From NCBI GenBank assembly GCA_002307055.1, contig DBTM01000088.1, positions 1 through 12,737 on the forward strand: 12,737 nt of DNA, read 5' to 3'. The notes beneath the pieces were generated by a model. The model saw only the letters and a program-made list of their open reading frames with translations, was not told the DNA's origin and did no database searches. Of the stretch, positions 7,091 to 12,737 are shown one piece after another (the first letter of the stretch is position 1; each line of letters opens with the position of its first letter). Origin of the DNA: Clostridiales bacterium UBA1316 (GTDB lineage: Bacteria > Bacillota > Clostridia > Oscillospirales > Oscillospiraceae). Position numbers and translations under genes: made by a program.

Positions 7091-7719
7091 TCAGCGCGTT
7101 ATGCCACGGAACATACGCCGGACTTCCCGCCAAATGCCGAGTTTCCCGTTCAAACATGCCTCCCGCAGCCTGGCGAGGGCTTTTGCTTTTGCCTTCAGCA
7201 CCGCGCTTTCGGTCATTTGAAAGGTGAAAGCAAGCGCCTCCGGCGGCTGTTCTTCATAGCCGAACGCGCCGAAAAGCCCACCGAGGATTTCTTTGTCCTT
7301 GAAGGAACATTGCTCAAACTCTTTTCTGAGAAGTTCCAGATAGATTTTGCGAAAACGGCGCGCTCCACATCAATCGGGGAAGCCGGAACGAGCGACCACT
7401 CATCGCAATCTTCATCCTCAAAGGCTTCATCCAGAGAAACGAAAGCGAATTCGAGTTGTTTCTCAAAGCCCCGTTTTGAAAAGAGCATCGAAAAAAGGCT
7501 TGTCTCAAGCTCCCGCCGCATCGCGCCGAGGATGAACGGATACAGGTATGTAGTAACTGCGGCCCCGCTGCCTGTCAGGTAGTCCGCCGCCCGTTCCAGA
7601 ACGGCGAGCCTGCCGCAGGAGTTTAAATCCTCCCGCAGTCCGGGACATTCGAAGTGGAAGCACAACTTGTCCGCGCAGCTTTGAATCAAGATCTCACAGA
7701 CGTTTAAAATTTCGTCCAT
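7091..7719 (-). pseudogene. Frameshifted sigma-factor-like protein (region-4-type helix-turn-helix)
   Basis: From ATG 7719 the first frame runs MDEILNVCEI to about VERAVF. It then continues as a basic, low-complexity tail to a stop at 7213. The meaningful continuation is in the next frame, entered at the A4 run 7352-7355 (T4 on the coding strand): RKIYLELLRKEFEQCSFKD, then KEILGGLFGAFGYEEQP, FQMTESAVLKAKAKALARLRE, and a stop at 7091-7093. One extra T would rejoin the halves into about 209 residues (VF-RKIYLELL). The second half resembles sigma-70 region 4, with a helix-turn-helix around FQMTESAVLKAKAKAL. No classical slippery heptamer is present, so a real deletion or an assembly indel is likelier than programmed frameshifting. 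The gene ends 26 bases downstream of the zinc-ribbon gene, in the same direction. Confidence 0.65.
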
Positions 7720-7745
7720 GCCGCCGCCCCCTTGTCAAACAGAAC

Positions 7746-8702
7746 TTACCGTCCGCCATTTCTTGTAATATGCAGGGACGCATATAATGTGTCCTTATCC
7801 ATACATTCCTCAGCCTCCCGGTCCAAAAGCCGCCCCGCCTTTGCCATGTCCCGGATGTCCGCGAGGGCGCGTTTCGCCGCGCCCCATTCCTCCTCCGTGA
7901 TCCGGCCCCTGCTTTTGTCCGCCGTGATCCTCTGATACGCCATGCCGTATCCGCGGAGCACCGGGTTGCCCTCGGCTTTTTGCTTGGCCATATTTTTGGC
8001 CCCCTGCTGGCGGCAGGTGCGTTTTGGATTATCCGTAAGAGGACGGTCGCAATAAATGGTCTTGTATCCCTGCGTCGGCAGGAAAAAACGTTTGCAGTTC
8101 TGGCAGCGCCGGATGACATGCCCCGCCATGACCGCTTTCATGAAATCCATCTTCAGAAAGCCTTGCAGGGTATCGCTGGAGTACACCTCGTAGATAACGT
8201 AATTGTCCGGCTTGCCGGGAACTTCCATCGGGATGAAGCGAACCTCGATGTTGTCGAACAGCGTAAACGAATGCATCGGATCACGGAAAAAATTCACCAT
8301 CATCTTGTCCAGCTTGGGATCGGTGTAAAAATCATAGAGTGCAGCGGCGTAATTCTCGGGATCGAGCTTTTTTAGCTGCATCAGGAAGCGGTCAATGAAC
8401 CAAAACAGGGTCTGGTTGAAGGAATAGATATCGCCGACGATTTCGCGGAACTTATCCGCGTCCCACCGGACGCTGTTCACAGTGAGCAACTGAAACAGCC
8501 GTCTATCTTTCAGCAGCGCATAAATTCCATCCTTTGCTTCCTGATCCTTGCCCTTCCCGAGATTCCCCGAAAGGGCGTAAAGCCGGTCGAATTCCTCCGG
8601 CATGATGTTCAGGATATCCGCCGTCAGCTCCCCGAGTGGAAAGGCCTGTCCTTCCACTTCAATATGGCTCCCCTGAATACGGAAAGCAATTTTGTCAAAC
8701 AT
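7746..8702 (-). CDS. Zinc-ribbon protein of mobile elements, probably DUF6076 family
   Basis: This 318-residue protein starts at ATG 8702, chosen because GGAGGG lies 8 bases upstream; the longer frame to 8879 would run through the promoter region. The N-terminal 190 residues are mostly helical with no recognised catalytic motif. A zinc-binding signature follows: Cys200-X2-Cys203 (RRCQNCKRFF), Cys218 (TIYCDR) and Cys230 (KRTCRQQGAKN), then a charged helical tail. I recall this Cys pattern from DUF6076 proteins of Clostridia, which have no assigned function; the family name is from memory. It lies upstream of the sigma-like gene in the same direction and is divergent from the ATPase gene, the layout of an element's control region. 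The frame is intact despite decay around it. Confidence 0.75.
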   Translation of the reverse strand: MFDKIAFRIQGSHIEVEGQAFPLGELTADILNIMPEEFDRLYALSGNLGKGKDQEAKDGIYALLKDRRLFQLLTVNSVRWDADKFREIVGDIYSFNQTLFWFIDRFLMQLKKLDPENYAAALYDFYTDPKLDKMMVNFFRDPMHSFTLFDNIEVRFIPMEVPGKPDNYVIYEVYSSDTLQGFLKMDFMKAVMAGHVIRRCQNCKRFFLPTQGYKTIYCDRPLTDNPKRTCRQQGAKNMAKQKAEGNPVLRGYGMAYQRITADKSRGRITEEEWGAAKRALADIRDMAKAGRLLDREAEECMDKDTLYASLHITRNGGR

Positions 8703-8786
8703 GCCGTGCACCCTCCAAAGCGTATAGGATCGAGTTTTGAACGTTAATCCCTTTTTCTGAATTTTTTCAAAATGTTCCACAACTAT

Positions 8787-8815
8787 ATTGTAAGAGATAA
8801 TGATTTGAAAATCAA
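8787..8815 (-). promoter_or_regulatory. Promoter for the zinc-ribbon/sigma-like genes
   Basis: On the minus strand, TTGATT (8815-8810) and TACAAT (8792-8787) are separated by exactly 17 bases, about 85 bases before the ATG at 8702. The inverted repeat TGATTT-GA-AAATCA (8801-8814) overlaps the -35 box and could be an operator. Confidence 0.45.
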
Positions 8816-8838
8816 TCCCAACGATAAGGAGGTTCGAC

Positions 8839-9426
8839 ATGGGAAAAGAAACGCTGCGGCTCATATCCATGAGCGACATTCAGGCAGAGGAGGTGAAATG
8901 GCTCTGGTACCCTTATCTTCCGCGCGGAAAAATCACGATTGTGCAGGGCGACCCCGGCGAGGGGAAAACGACCTTAGTCCTCGCATTAGTAGCGTTGCTC
9001 ACAACAGGACGGCCCCTGCCGGAAAGCGATTCGGCACTGCCGCCCATGAACGTGATCTATCAGACGGCAGAGGACGGGTTGGCAGATACGATCAAGCCGC
9101 GCCTGACAGCGGCGGGGGCGGACTGCTCCCGTGTGCTGGTCATCGACGAAAGCAAAAAGGAGTTGACTCTGCGGGATGAGTGTCTGGAGGAAGCTGTCAA
9201 TGAAACCAGCGCGGGGCTGATCGTTCTCGACCCGCTGCAGGCGTATCTGGGCGACGGGGTGGACATGCACCGGGCAAACGAGGTGCGTCCAGTTTTCAAA
9301 AAGCTGTGTGCCATGGCGGAGCGCACTGGCTGCGCGGTCGCCCTGATCGGCCATATGAATAAGATGCAGGGAGCCAAGTCCTCATACCGGGGGCTTGGCT
9401 CCATCGATTTTCAAGCGGTTATATGA
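8839..9426 (+). CDS. Truncated RepA-like AAA ATPase
   Basis: ATG 8839 follows AAGGAGG at a 6-base spacing. The protein has 195 residues. Walker A is GDPGEGKTT (37-45), Walker B is LIVLD (127-131), and GHMNKMQGAKSSYRGLGSID (171-190) is the conserved stretch seen in AAA_25/RepA-like hexameric helicase-type ATPases on mobile elements. Family members continue well past this point. Here the frame stops five residues later (FQAVI), exactly where recombinase sequence begins in another frame. The ATPase thus lost its C-terminal part and is probably inactive. It is divergent from the zinc-ribbon gene. Confidence 0.8.
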   Translation: MGKETLRLISMSDIQAEEVKWLWYPYLPRGKITIVQGDPGEGKTTLVLALVALLTTGRPLPESDSALPPMNVIYQTAEDGLADTIKPRLTAAGADCSRVLVIDESKKELTLRDECLEEAVNETSAGLIVLDPLQAYLGDGVDMHRANEVRPVFKKLCAMAERTGCAVALIGHMNKMQGAKSSYRGLGSIDFQAVI

Positions 9427-9793
9427 GGACAATGTGCTGGGGCGTGTCACCAACGAGCAGTTCCGCATTCTCTCAGGTGATTACAACGCCGAGCAAAAGG
9501 AACTCTCGGCAGCCATTCCTGAGAAGGAAGCCCGTCTGGAGAAGCTCAAGGATTCCGCTGCTAACGTGGAGGCCTTTATCGAGAAGGCCAAGCGGTACAC
9601 GGAAATACGAGAGCTCACACCCGAGATTCTGAGGCTGTTCATCAGCCGGATTGAGGTCGGCGAACGCGGGGAAAAATACTCCCGCACCGCCGAGCAGAGC
9701 CTCCGCATCATCTACCGCGATGTGGGTGTCATGGACAGTGTGGAGCAGGTCGCGGTAGATACGGAAAATATGGGGCAAGCAAACATTGCATAG
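9395..9793 (+). pseudogene. C-terminal fragment of a large serine recombinase (TnpX-like, DUF4368-type end)
   Basis: From about base 9408 the frame encodes FKRLYEDNVLGRVTNEQFRI, a helical coiled-coil stretch (KEARLEKLKDSAANVEAFIE), then ELTPEILRLFISRIEVGER and a short basic end, stopping at 9793. This is the usual C-terminal third of large serine recombinases of Clostridia transposons. The catalytic serine domain and the zinc-binding/recombinase domains are missing. The first in-frame initiator is TTG 9395, without a ribosome site, so expression as a protein is doubtful. It overlaps the end of the ATPase frame at the deletion joint. Confidence 0.75.
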
Positions 9794-9797
9794 AAAG

Positions 9798-9835
9798 TGC
9801 AAGAGGCGGACGACTTTCGCCGCCCGCCTCTTGCA
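9798..9835 (+). terminator. Long hairpin after the recombinase remnant
   Basis: TGCAAGAGGCGG (9798-9809) pairs perfectly over 12 bases with CCGCCTCTTGCA (9824-9835). It starts 5 bases after the recombinase stop. No T tract follows, so it may be a terminator or the edge of the inserted element. Confidence 0.5.
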
Positions 9836-9914
9836 TAAGCTGGTTCAAAATGTGTCCCTGTGAACGCTAATAGAAGGGTTGAAGTCCTTTTTGATTTTTA
9901 AACGCGGTTTATTA

Positions 9915-10928
9915 TCAGAATTTTTTACTGGGGTCGATCCAGGTGTTGTCGCTCTTGGCTTTACCGAAGCCGACGTCGACATACCCGCCCGCGGGGGCTT
10001 GCGGCGGCGTTCTGGAGGTGGAGATGTCATAGCCTTCTCTCTCGGCGTTGTGCTTGTTTGCTTCCTCTGTGGGGGGCTGCTTGGCTTTCTCAGCCAGGCG
10101 CTTCATGCCCTCGGGGCTGGCGTAATCGACGAATCGCTCGAGCGCAACCTCTACCATTCTCGGGCCGCTCGGATACGGGACGACGAGGAACTGCTCGTTC
10201 TCAATGCCTTTCTTGAGCCAATCAGCCAGAACGCGCGGGTCCATACCGTTGGCATGGATTGACGCGAGGAGCTTTTGCGTGTCTTCCGTGACATTGTAGC
10301 CGGTATTCTTGAACTGCTCGGGACGGCCCTTGAGTGCCGACTCATAGATTTTGGAACGGATGTTAGCCGGGCACAGCGCGGAAACGCCGATACCGTATGG
10401 CTTGAGAGCGATTTGATAGCTCTCGAGCAGGTTGAGCACAGCAGCCTTTGCGGCGGAATAAGGAGCCGTCATCGGTCCGGCGCCGAAAGCGCCCCAGGAG
10501 ACGGTAGATGCGATATAGCCGCCTTTTCCAGCCTTGATCATGCGCGGTACAAACGTGACAAGACCGTTGACGACGCCGCCGAAGCAGACGCCCACAACCC
10601 AGTCATAGTCATCGTAGGTGGAGGCCTCCGCGGGGCCGAACACGTTGACGCCGGCGGTCAGAACCAGCAGGTCAGGAGACGATCCGAATACTTTTTCCAC
10701 CTCGTCGGCTGCCGCGGCATATGCCGCGCGGTCAGTGACATCGAGCTTAATGGCGTGTGCCGGTGCGCCCTTGGCCTTGAAATATGCCATAGCTTCGTCG
10801 AGATGATCTTGACGGACATCAGCGATGACGACTTTCATGCCTGCCTCGGAGAAGATCTGTGCCTGTCCGAGTCCGGCGCCTGACGCGCCTCCGGTGATAA
10901 ATGCTATTTTCCCAGCAAAATCTTTCAT
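9915..10928 (-). CDS. Short-chain dehydrogenase/reductase (SDR), NAD-type
   Basis: This 337-residue protein starts at ATG 10928 with AAGGAG 9 bases upstream. The Rossmann glycine motif is TGGASGAG (12-19). Asp37 after the second strand suggests NAD preference. The usual NAG motif reads TAG (91-93). Catalytic Ser144, Tyr157 and Lys161 are present (YSAAK). At the position of the tetrad Asn (normally V-N-x-x-G-V) the sequence is VCFGGV, so Cys115 appears to replace it. The chain runs about 80 residues past a standard 250-residue SDR, ending in a Pro/Gly-rich tail (SRTPPQAPAGGYVDVGFG). The substrate cannot be told. It is monocistronic, with no clear terminator in the 80 bases after the stop. Confidence 0.88.
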   Translation of the reverse strand: MKDFAGKIAFITGGASGAGLGQAQIFSEAGMKVVIADVRQDHLDEAMAYFKAKGAPAHAIKLDVTDRAAYAAAADEVEKVFGSSPDLLVLTAGVNVFGPAEASTYDDYDWVVGVCFGGVVNGLVTFVPRMIKAGKGGYIASTVSWGAFGAGPMTAPYSAAKAAVLNLLESYQIALKPYGIGVSALCPANIRSKIYESALKGRPEQFKNTGYNVTEDTQKLLASIHANGMDPRVLADWLKKGIENEQFLVVPYPSGPRMVEVALERFVDYASPEGMKRLAEKAKQPPTEEANKHNAEREGYDISTSRTPPQAPAGGYVDVGFGKAKSDNTWIDPSKKF

Positions 10929-10965
10929 TATTTTTCGCTCCTTGCGTATTAAAAATTATGAAACT

Positions 10966-10994
10966 AGAATATCACCATCTGAGCATTGATGCAA
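10966..10994 (-). promoter_or_regulatory. Possible promoter for the SDR gene
   Basis: On the minus strand TTGCAT (10994-10989) and TATTCT (10971-10966) are 17 bases apart, about 38 bases before the ATG. The matches are weak (3/6 and 4/6). Confidence 0.25.
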
Positions 10995-11139
10995 TAATAA
11001 TTCCCGTGAAAATAATATTTACCGATGATTTCCGCAATCGGATATATTTATGTAAACACGCAACTGATATCGGTTGCATTTGTATATACCGTGCGTCATT
11101 TCTCTGAGAAAGTTTGTATATATAGCTAATAAATTTAAA

Positions 11140-11168
11140 TTGACGCCGAAACGCCCATATGTTAGAAT
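11140..11168 (+). promoter_or_regulatory. Promoter for the YbaK/EbsC gene
   Basis: TTGACG (11140-11145) and TAGAAT (11163-11168) are separated by exactly 17 bases, each matching 5 of 6 consensus bases. The predicted leader is about 85 bases. Confidence 0.65.
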
Positions 11169-11261
11169 GACGTCACATTTCGAATTTTGGCGGCGCATTA
11201 TCGTAGTTATTATGTAAACGTCAGAGCATCGAAGCAGTTTAACATAATGAGTGGGGCAAAA

Positions 11262-11750
11262 ATGTCGATTGAGACGGCGAAAGCTCATTTCCGCAGATAC
11301 GGGATTGAAGACAGAGTTTTAGAGTTTGAAGCGTCAAGTGCAACAGTGGAGCTCGCCTCGCGCGCCCTGCGCGTGAGCTTAGCCAGAATATCGAAAACAC
11401 TGTCCTTTAAAACAGAAAAAGGCTGTATGCTGATCATATGCGCCGGTGATGCACGTATTGACAATCATAAATTCAGAGACCATTTTTATTATAAGGCGAA
11501 AATGCTGACGCATGAGGAAGTCATTGAAATGGTCGGCCACCCCGTCGGCGGCGTCTGTCCGTTCGGCATCAACGAGGGCATACCCGTCTATCTTGACGAA
11601 TCGATGCTGCGTTTTGATACGGTTTTTCCCGCAGCTGGGAGCAGCAACAGCGCTATAGAGCTGACCATCGACGAGTTGTTTAAATACTCCAGAGCCAAAG
11701 GCTGGGTCGATGTCTGCACCGTACCCGAAGACGAAACCGCCGCCGTTTAA
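11262..11750 (+). CDS. YbaK/EbsC-family aminoacyl-tRNA deacylase (prolyl-tRNA editing type)
   Basis: This 162-residue protein is counted from ATG 11262, chosen because GGGG lies just upstream and family members start near MSIE-x-A-x-x-F. In-frame ATGs at 11247 and 11187 give longer versions. It contains the family landmarks: EFEASSATVELAS (21-33), ISKTLSFK (43-50) with the expected catalytic Lys45, and GHPVGGVCPFG (92-102). Such proteins hydrolyse mis-charged tRNAs (for example Cys- or Ala-tRNA-Pro) in the cytoplasm. Its length is normal. It has its own promoter and is followed by a strong terminator, so it is monocistronic. The exact tRNA substrate cannot be assigned from sequence alone. Confidence 0.88.
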   Translation: MSIETAKAHFRRYGIEDRVLEFEASSATVELASRALRVSLARISKTLSFKTEKGCMLIICAGDARIDNHKFRDHFYYKAKMLTHEEVIEMVGHPVGGVCPFGINEGIPVYLDESMLRFDTVFPAAGSSNSAIELTIDELFKYSRAKGWVDVCTVPEDETAAV

Positions 11751-11759
11751 GCGCATACG

Positions 11760-11792
11760 AAAACCGCCGGGGAATTATCCCGGCGGTTTTTT
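11760..11792. terminator. Strong bidirectional intrinsic terminator
   Basis: CCGCCGGG (11764-11771) pairs with CCCGGCGG (11779-11786) around a 7-base loop. The stem is flanked by AAAA (11760-11763) and TTTTTT (11787-11792), so it can stop both the deacylase transcript and the convergent rubredoxin transcript ending at 11811. Confidence 0.92.
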
Positions 11793-11810
11793 AATCGAAC
11801 GAAAAAGGGT

Positions 11811-12416
11811 TCAGACGATCCGCTCAAAATCGGAAGCGCCGTGCTTGCAGATCGGGCAGATAAAATCAGGCGGCAGCTCCTCGCCCTCGTAGACATAGCC
11901 GCAGACGCGGCAGCGCCAGCCCTTTACAGCCGGCCTGGGGGTTGACGGCTTGACATTTTTCTGATAAAAGGCGTAGCTCATGGATTCGCTCTCGGAGAGG
12001 ACCTCGGCATCTGTCACATCGGCGAGGAACTGCGTATGCGTCCCGATATCGGTCGCCGAGACGATTTTGCCTGAAAGAAAACAGTTGGCGTATTTCGTCA
12101 GATACAATAGCCCGTTCTCGCTGCGGTATACGTCTTTAAAATCGGCAAATTTATCAGCCGTTTTGCCGCTCTGCATTCCAAAATTCTGGAAAACGGAAAA
12201 CGGCGCTTCCTCCGACAGTGTTGAGAGGTTAAAGGTGCCCGATTTCATCATCATGTCATGCGTCAGGTTCTGTTTGTTGACAGCCAGCGTGATGCGGTTG
12301 GGTGATGTTGTGACCTGCCCGGCTGTGTTGATGATGCAGCCGTTGTCCTTCGTCTCGTCCTTCGCCGTGAGTACATACAAGCCGTAAACAATCTTGTACA
12401 TCGCCTTGTTATTCAT
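11811..12416 (-). CDS. Flavin reductase-rubredoxin fusion (high-molecular-weight rubredoxin type)
   Basis: This 201-residue protein starts at ATG 12416 with AAGGAG about 8 bases upstream. Residues 1-150 form a flavin-reductase-like FMN-binding domain (MYKIVYGLYVLTA at the start, NGCIINTAGQVT, GTHTQFLADV near 125-134). A proline-containing linker leads to a C-terminal rubredoxin, residues 166-201: WRCRVCGYVYEG with Cys169 and Cys172, then CPIC with Cys187 and Cys190, which bind one iron. The last ligand loop reads CPICK where CPxCG is usual. Such fusions pass electrons from NAD(P)H partners to flavodiiron proteins or peroxide- and oxygen-detoxifying enzymes in anaerobes. No partner enzyme is in the window. 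It has its own promoter and converges on a shared terminator. Confidence 0.92.
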   Translation of the reverse strand: MNNKAMYKIVYGLYVLTAKDETKDNGCIINTAGQVTTSPNRITLAVNKQNLTHDMMMKSGTFNLSTLSEEAPFSVFQNFGMQSGKTADKFADFKDVYRSENGLLYLTKYANCFLSGKIVSATDIGTHTQFLADVTDAEVLSESESMSYAFYQKNVKPSTPRPAVKGWRCRVCGYVYEGEELPPDFICPICKHGASDFERIV

Positions 12417-12467
12417 ATAGTCATCTCCTTACATTGATTTATGTGCCGATGAATTATTAACATAATT

Positions 12468-12496
12468 ATTGTACCATTTGCGCCATAATATCACAA
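12468..12496 (-). promoter_or_regulatory. Promoter for the flavin reductase-rubredoxin gene
   Basis: On the minus strand TTGTGA (12496-12491) and TACAAT (12473-12468) are exactly 17 bases apart (4/6 and 5/6 matches), about 52 bases before the ATG. Confidence 0.65.
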
Positions 12497-12553
12497 GCCT
12501 AAAAACCCAACCTTCCGTCTGCGCGATATCCGGCGATATTCTTGAATGAGACC

Positions 12554-12583
12554 TTGACAAGCACCCATCCGATATGTTAACAT
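12554..12583 (+). promoter_or_regulatory. Promoter upstream of the tRNA-Ala remnant
   Basis: A perfect -35 TTGACA (12554-12559) is followed after 18 bases by TAACAT (12578-12583). The tRNA-like sequence begins 26 bases after the -10. The 10-mer TGACAAGCAC occurs at 12555-12564 and again at 12583-12592. Confidence 0.55.
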
Positions 12584-12608
12584 GACAAGCACGGAAAAAT
12601 GAATACGC

Positions 12609-12657
12609 GGGGGTATAGCTCAGCTGGGAGCGCGAGCAATGCGGTTACCTACCCCCA
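12609..12657 (+). pseudogene. tRNA-Ala remnant: acceptor stem and D arm only
   Basis: GGGGGTATAGCTCAGCTGGG is the 5' end of a bacterial tRNA-Ala (acceptor strand plus D arm). After GAGCGCGAGCA the anticodon arm and T arm are missing. TACCCCC (12650-12656) then pairs all seven bases with GGGGGTA (12609-12615), followed by A, the tRNA-Ala discriminator base. The fold is thus a 48-base closed acceptor stem with a D-like arm. Position 3:70 is G:C, not the G:U that alanyl-tRNA synthetase needs, and there is no anticodon, so it cannot act as a tRNA. Confidence 0.7.
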
Positions 12658-12717
12658 ATCCAAAAACATCAACTTAATACAACGTTTACTAAAAAAATAC
12701 CATAATTGGTAATATGT

Positions 12718-12737
12718 GGGGGTATAGCTCAGCTGGG
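12718..12737 (+). tRNA. tRNA-Ala 5' end, cut by window edge
   Basis: The last 20 bases repeat exactly bases 12609-12628. They may open an intact tRNA-Ala gene or a second remnant; the window ends in the D loop, so the anticodon is unseen. No separate promoter is evident in the 60 bases before it, so it may be read from the promoter at 12554. Confidence 0.5.

Larger units (their letters stand above)
7091..9793. mobile_element. Decayed serine-recombinase mobile element
   Basis: Four genes typical of accessory elements in Clostridia lie together: a sigma-region-4-like gene (frameshifted), a zinc-ribbon protein (probably DUF6076), a RepA-like AAA ATPase missing its C-terminus, and the C-terminal third of a large serine recombinase. 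No intact integrase, terminal repeats or conjugation genes are present. The limits given are those of the gene remnants; the true element ends were not found. The block is flanked by hairpins at 6983-7018 and 9798-9835. Confidence 0.6.
10929..11261. other. AT-rich divergent intergenic region with palindrome
   Basis: This 333-base gene-free stretch lies between the divergent SDR and deacylase genes. It holds the promoters listed separately and a near-perfect 18-base palindrome, GCAACTGATATCGGTTGC (11060-11077, 8 of 9 pairs), plus CCGAT/ATCGG arms at 11022-11041. I see no further gene or RNA. Confidence 0.5.

Noticed and set aside
7341..7362. Programmed -1 frameshift in the sigma-like gene
   Set aside because: The sequence at the shift (C GTT TTC) does not fit the X XXY YYZ slippery pattern.
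7019..7582. Plus-strand frame of 187 codons opposite the sigma-like gene
   Set aside because: It is antisense to a recognisable (frameshifted) sigma-like gene, is rich in Ser/Arg low-complexity sequence and lacks a convincing ribosome site.
8703..8879. N-terminal extension of the zinc-ribbon protein up to ATG 8879
   Set aside because: It would run through the ATPase ribosome site and a good minus-strand promoter; GGAGGG before ATG 8702 fits better.
12698..12711. Small hairpin TACCA-TAAT-TGGTA as a terminator
   Set aside because: It has only five pairs and no following T tract.

Overview
The window looks like chromosomal DNA from an anaerobic Gram-positive bacterium of the Clostridia, possibly an Oscillospirales-type gut lineage. 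Evidence: a Clostridia-style export signal on a large surface protein, strong GGAGG ribosome sites, a flavin reductase-rubredoxin fusion typical of strict anaerobes, a LytS-type kinase with a 7TM-DISM-like sensor, and debris of a Clostridia-type serine-recombinase element. No species is named because no 16S or comparable marker is present.

Region 1 (1-6957) is a signalling and adhesin locus. On the minus strand lie a small degenerate receiver protein (3815-3402) and, 40 bases downstream, the start of a giant secreted repeat protein (3361 to beyond base 1). That protein carries a legume-type lectin-like domain, a C-type-lectin-like domain and tandem Ig-like repeat modules. Divergently, on the plus strand, a membrane histidine kinase (3980-5872) overlaps by 22 bases a response regulator (5851-6957) built as receiver, winged helix and BTAD, the layout of SARP-type activators. 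Between the divergent genes is an exact 9-base direct repeat with an 11-base period, the spacing SARP proteins are known to bind. My reading, which is inference, is that the kinase/SARP pair controls the degenerate receiver and the lectin adhesin.

Region 2 (about 6980-9835) is a decayed mobile element between two hairpins. It holds a frameshifted sigma-region-4-like gene and a zinc-ribbon protein (probably DUF6076) on the minus strand, and on the plus strand a RepA-like AAA ATPase cut off and joined to the last third of a large serine recombinase. The joint lies in a short stretch that fits both coding sequences.

Region 3 (9840-12500) holds ordinary genes: an SDR oxidoreductase (minus), a YbaK/EbsC-type aminoacyl-tRNA deacylase (plus) and a flavin reductase-rubredoxin protein (minus). 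The last two converge on a strong bidirectional terminator, and both have good promoters.

Region 4 (12550-12737) has a promoter followed by a 48-base remnant of tRNA-Ala (acceptor stem and D arm only). A second identical tRNA-Ala 5' end starts 109 bases later and is cut by the window edge. Both window edges fall inside repeated sequence, which suggests the window is a contig broken at repeats.
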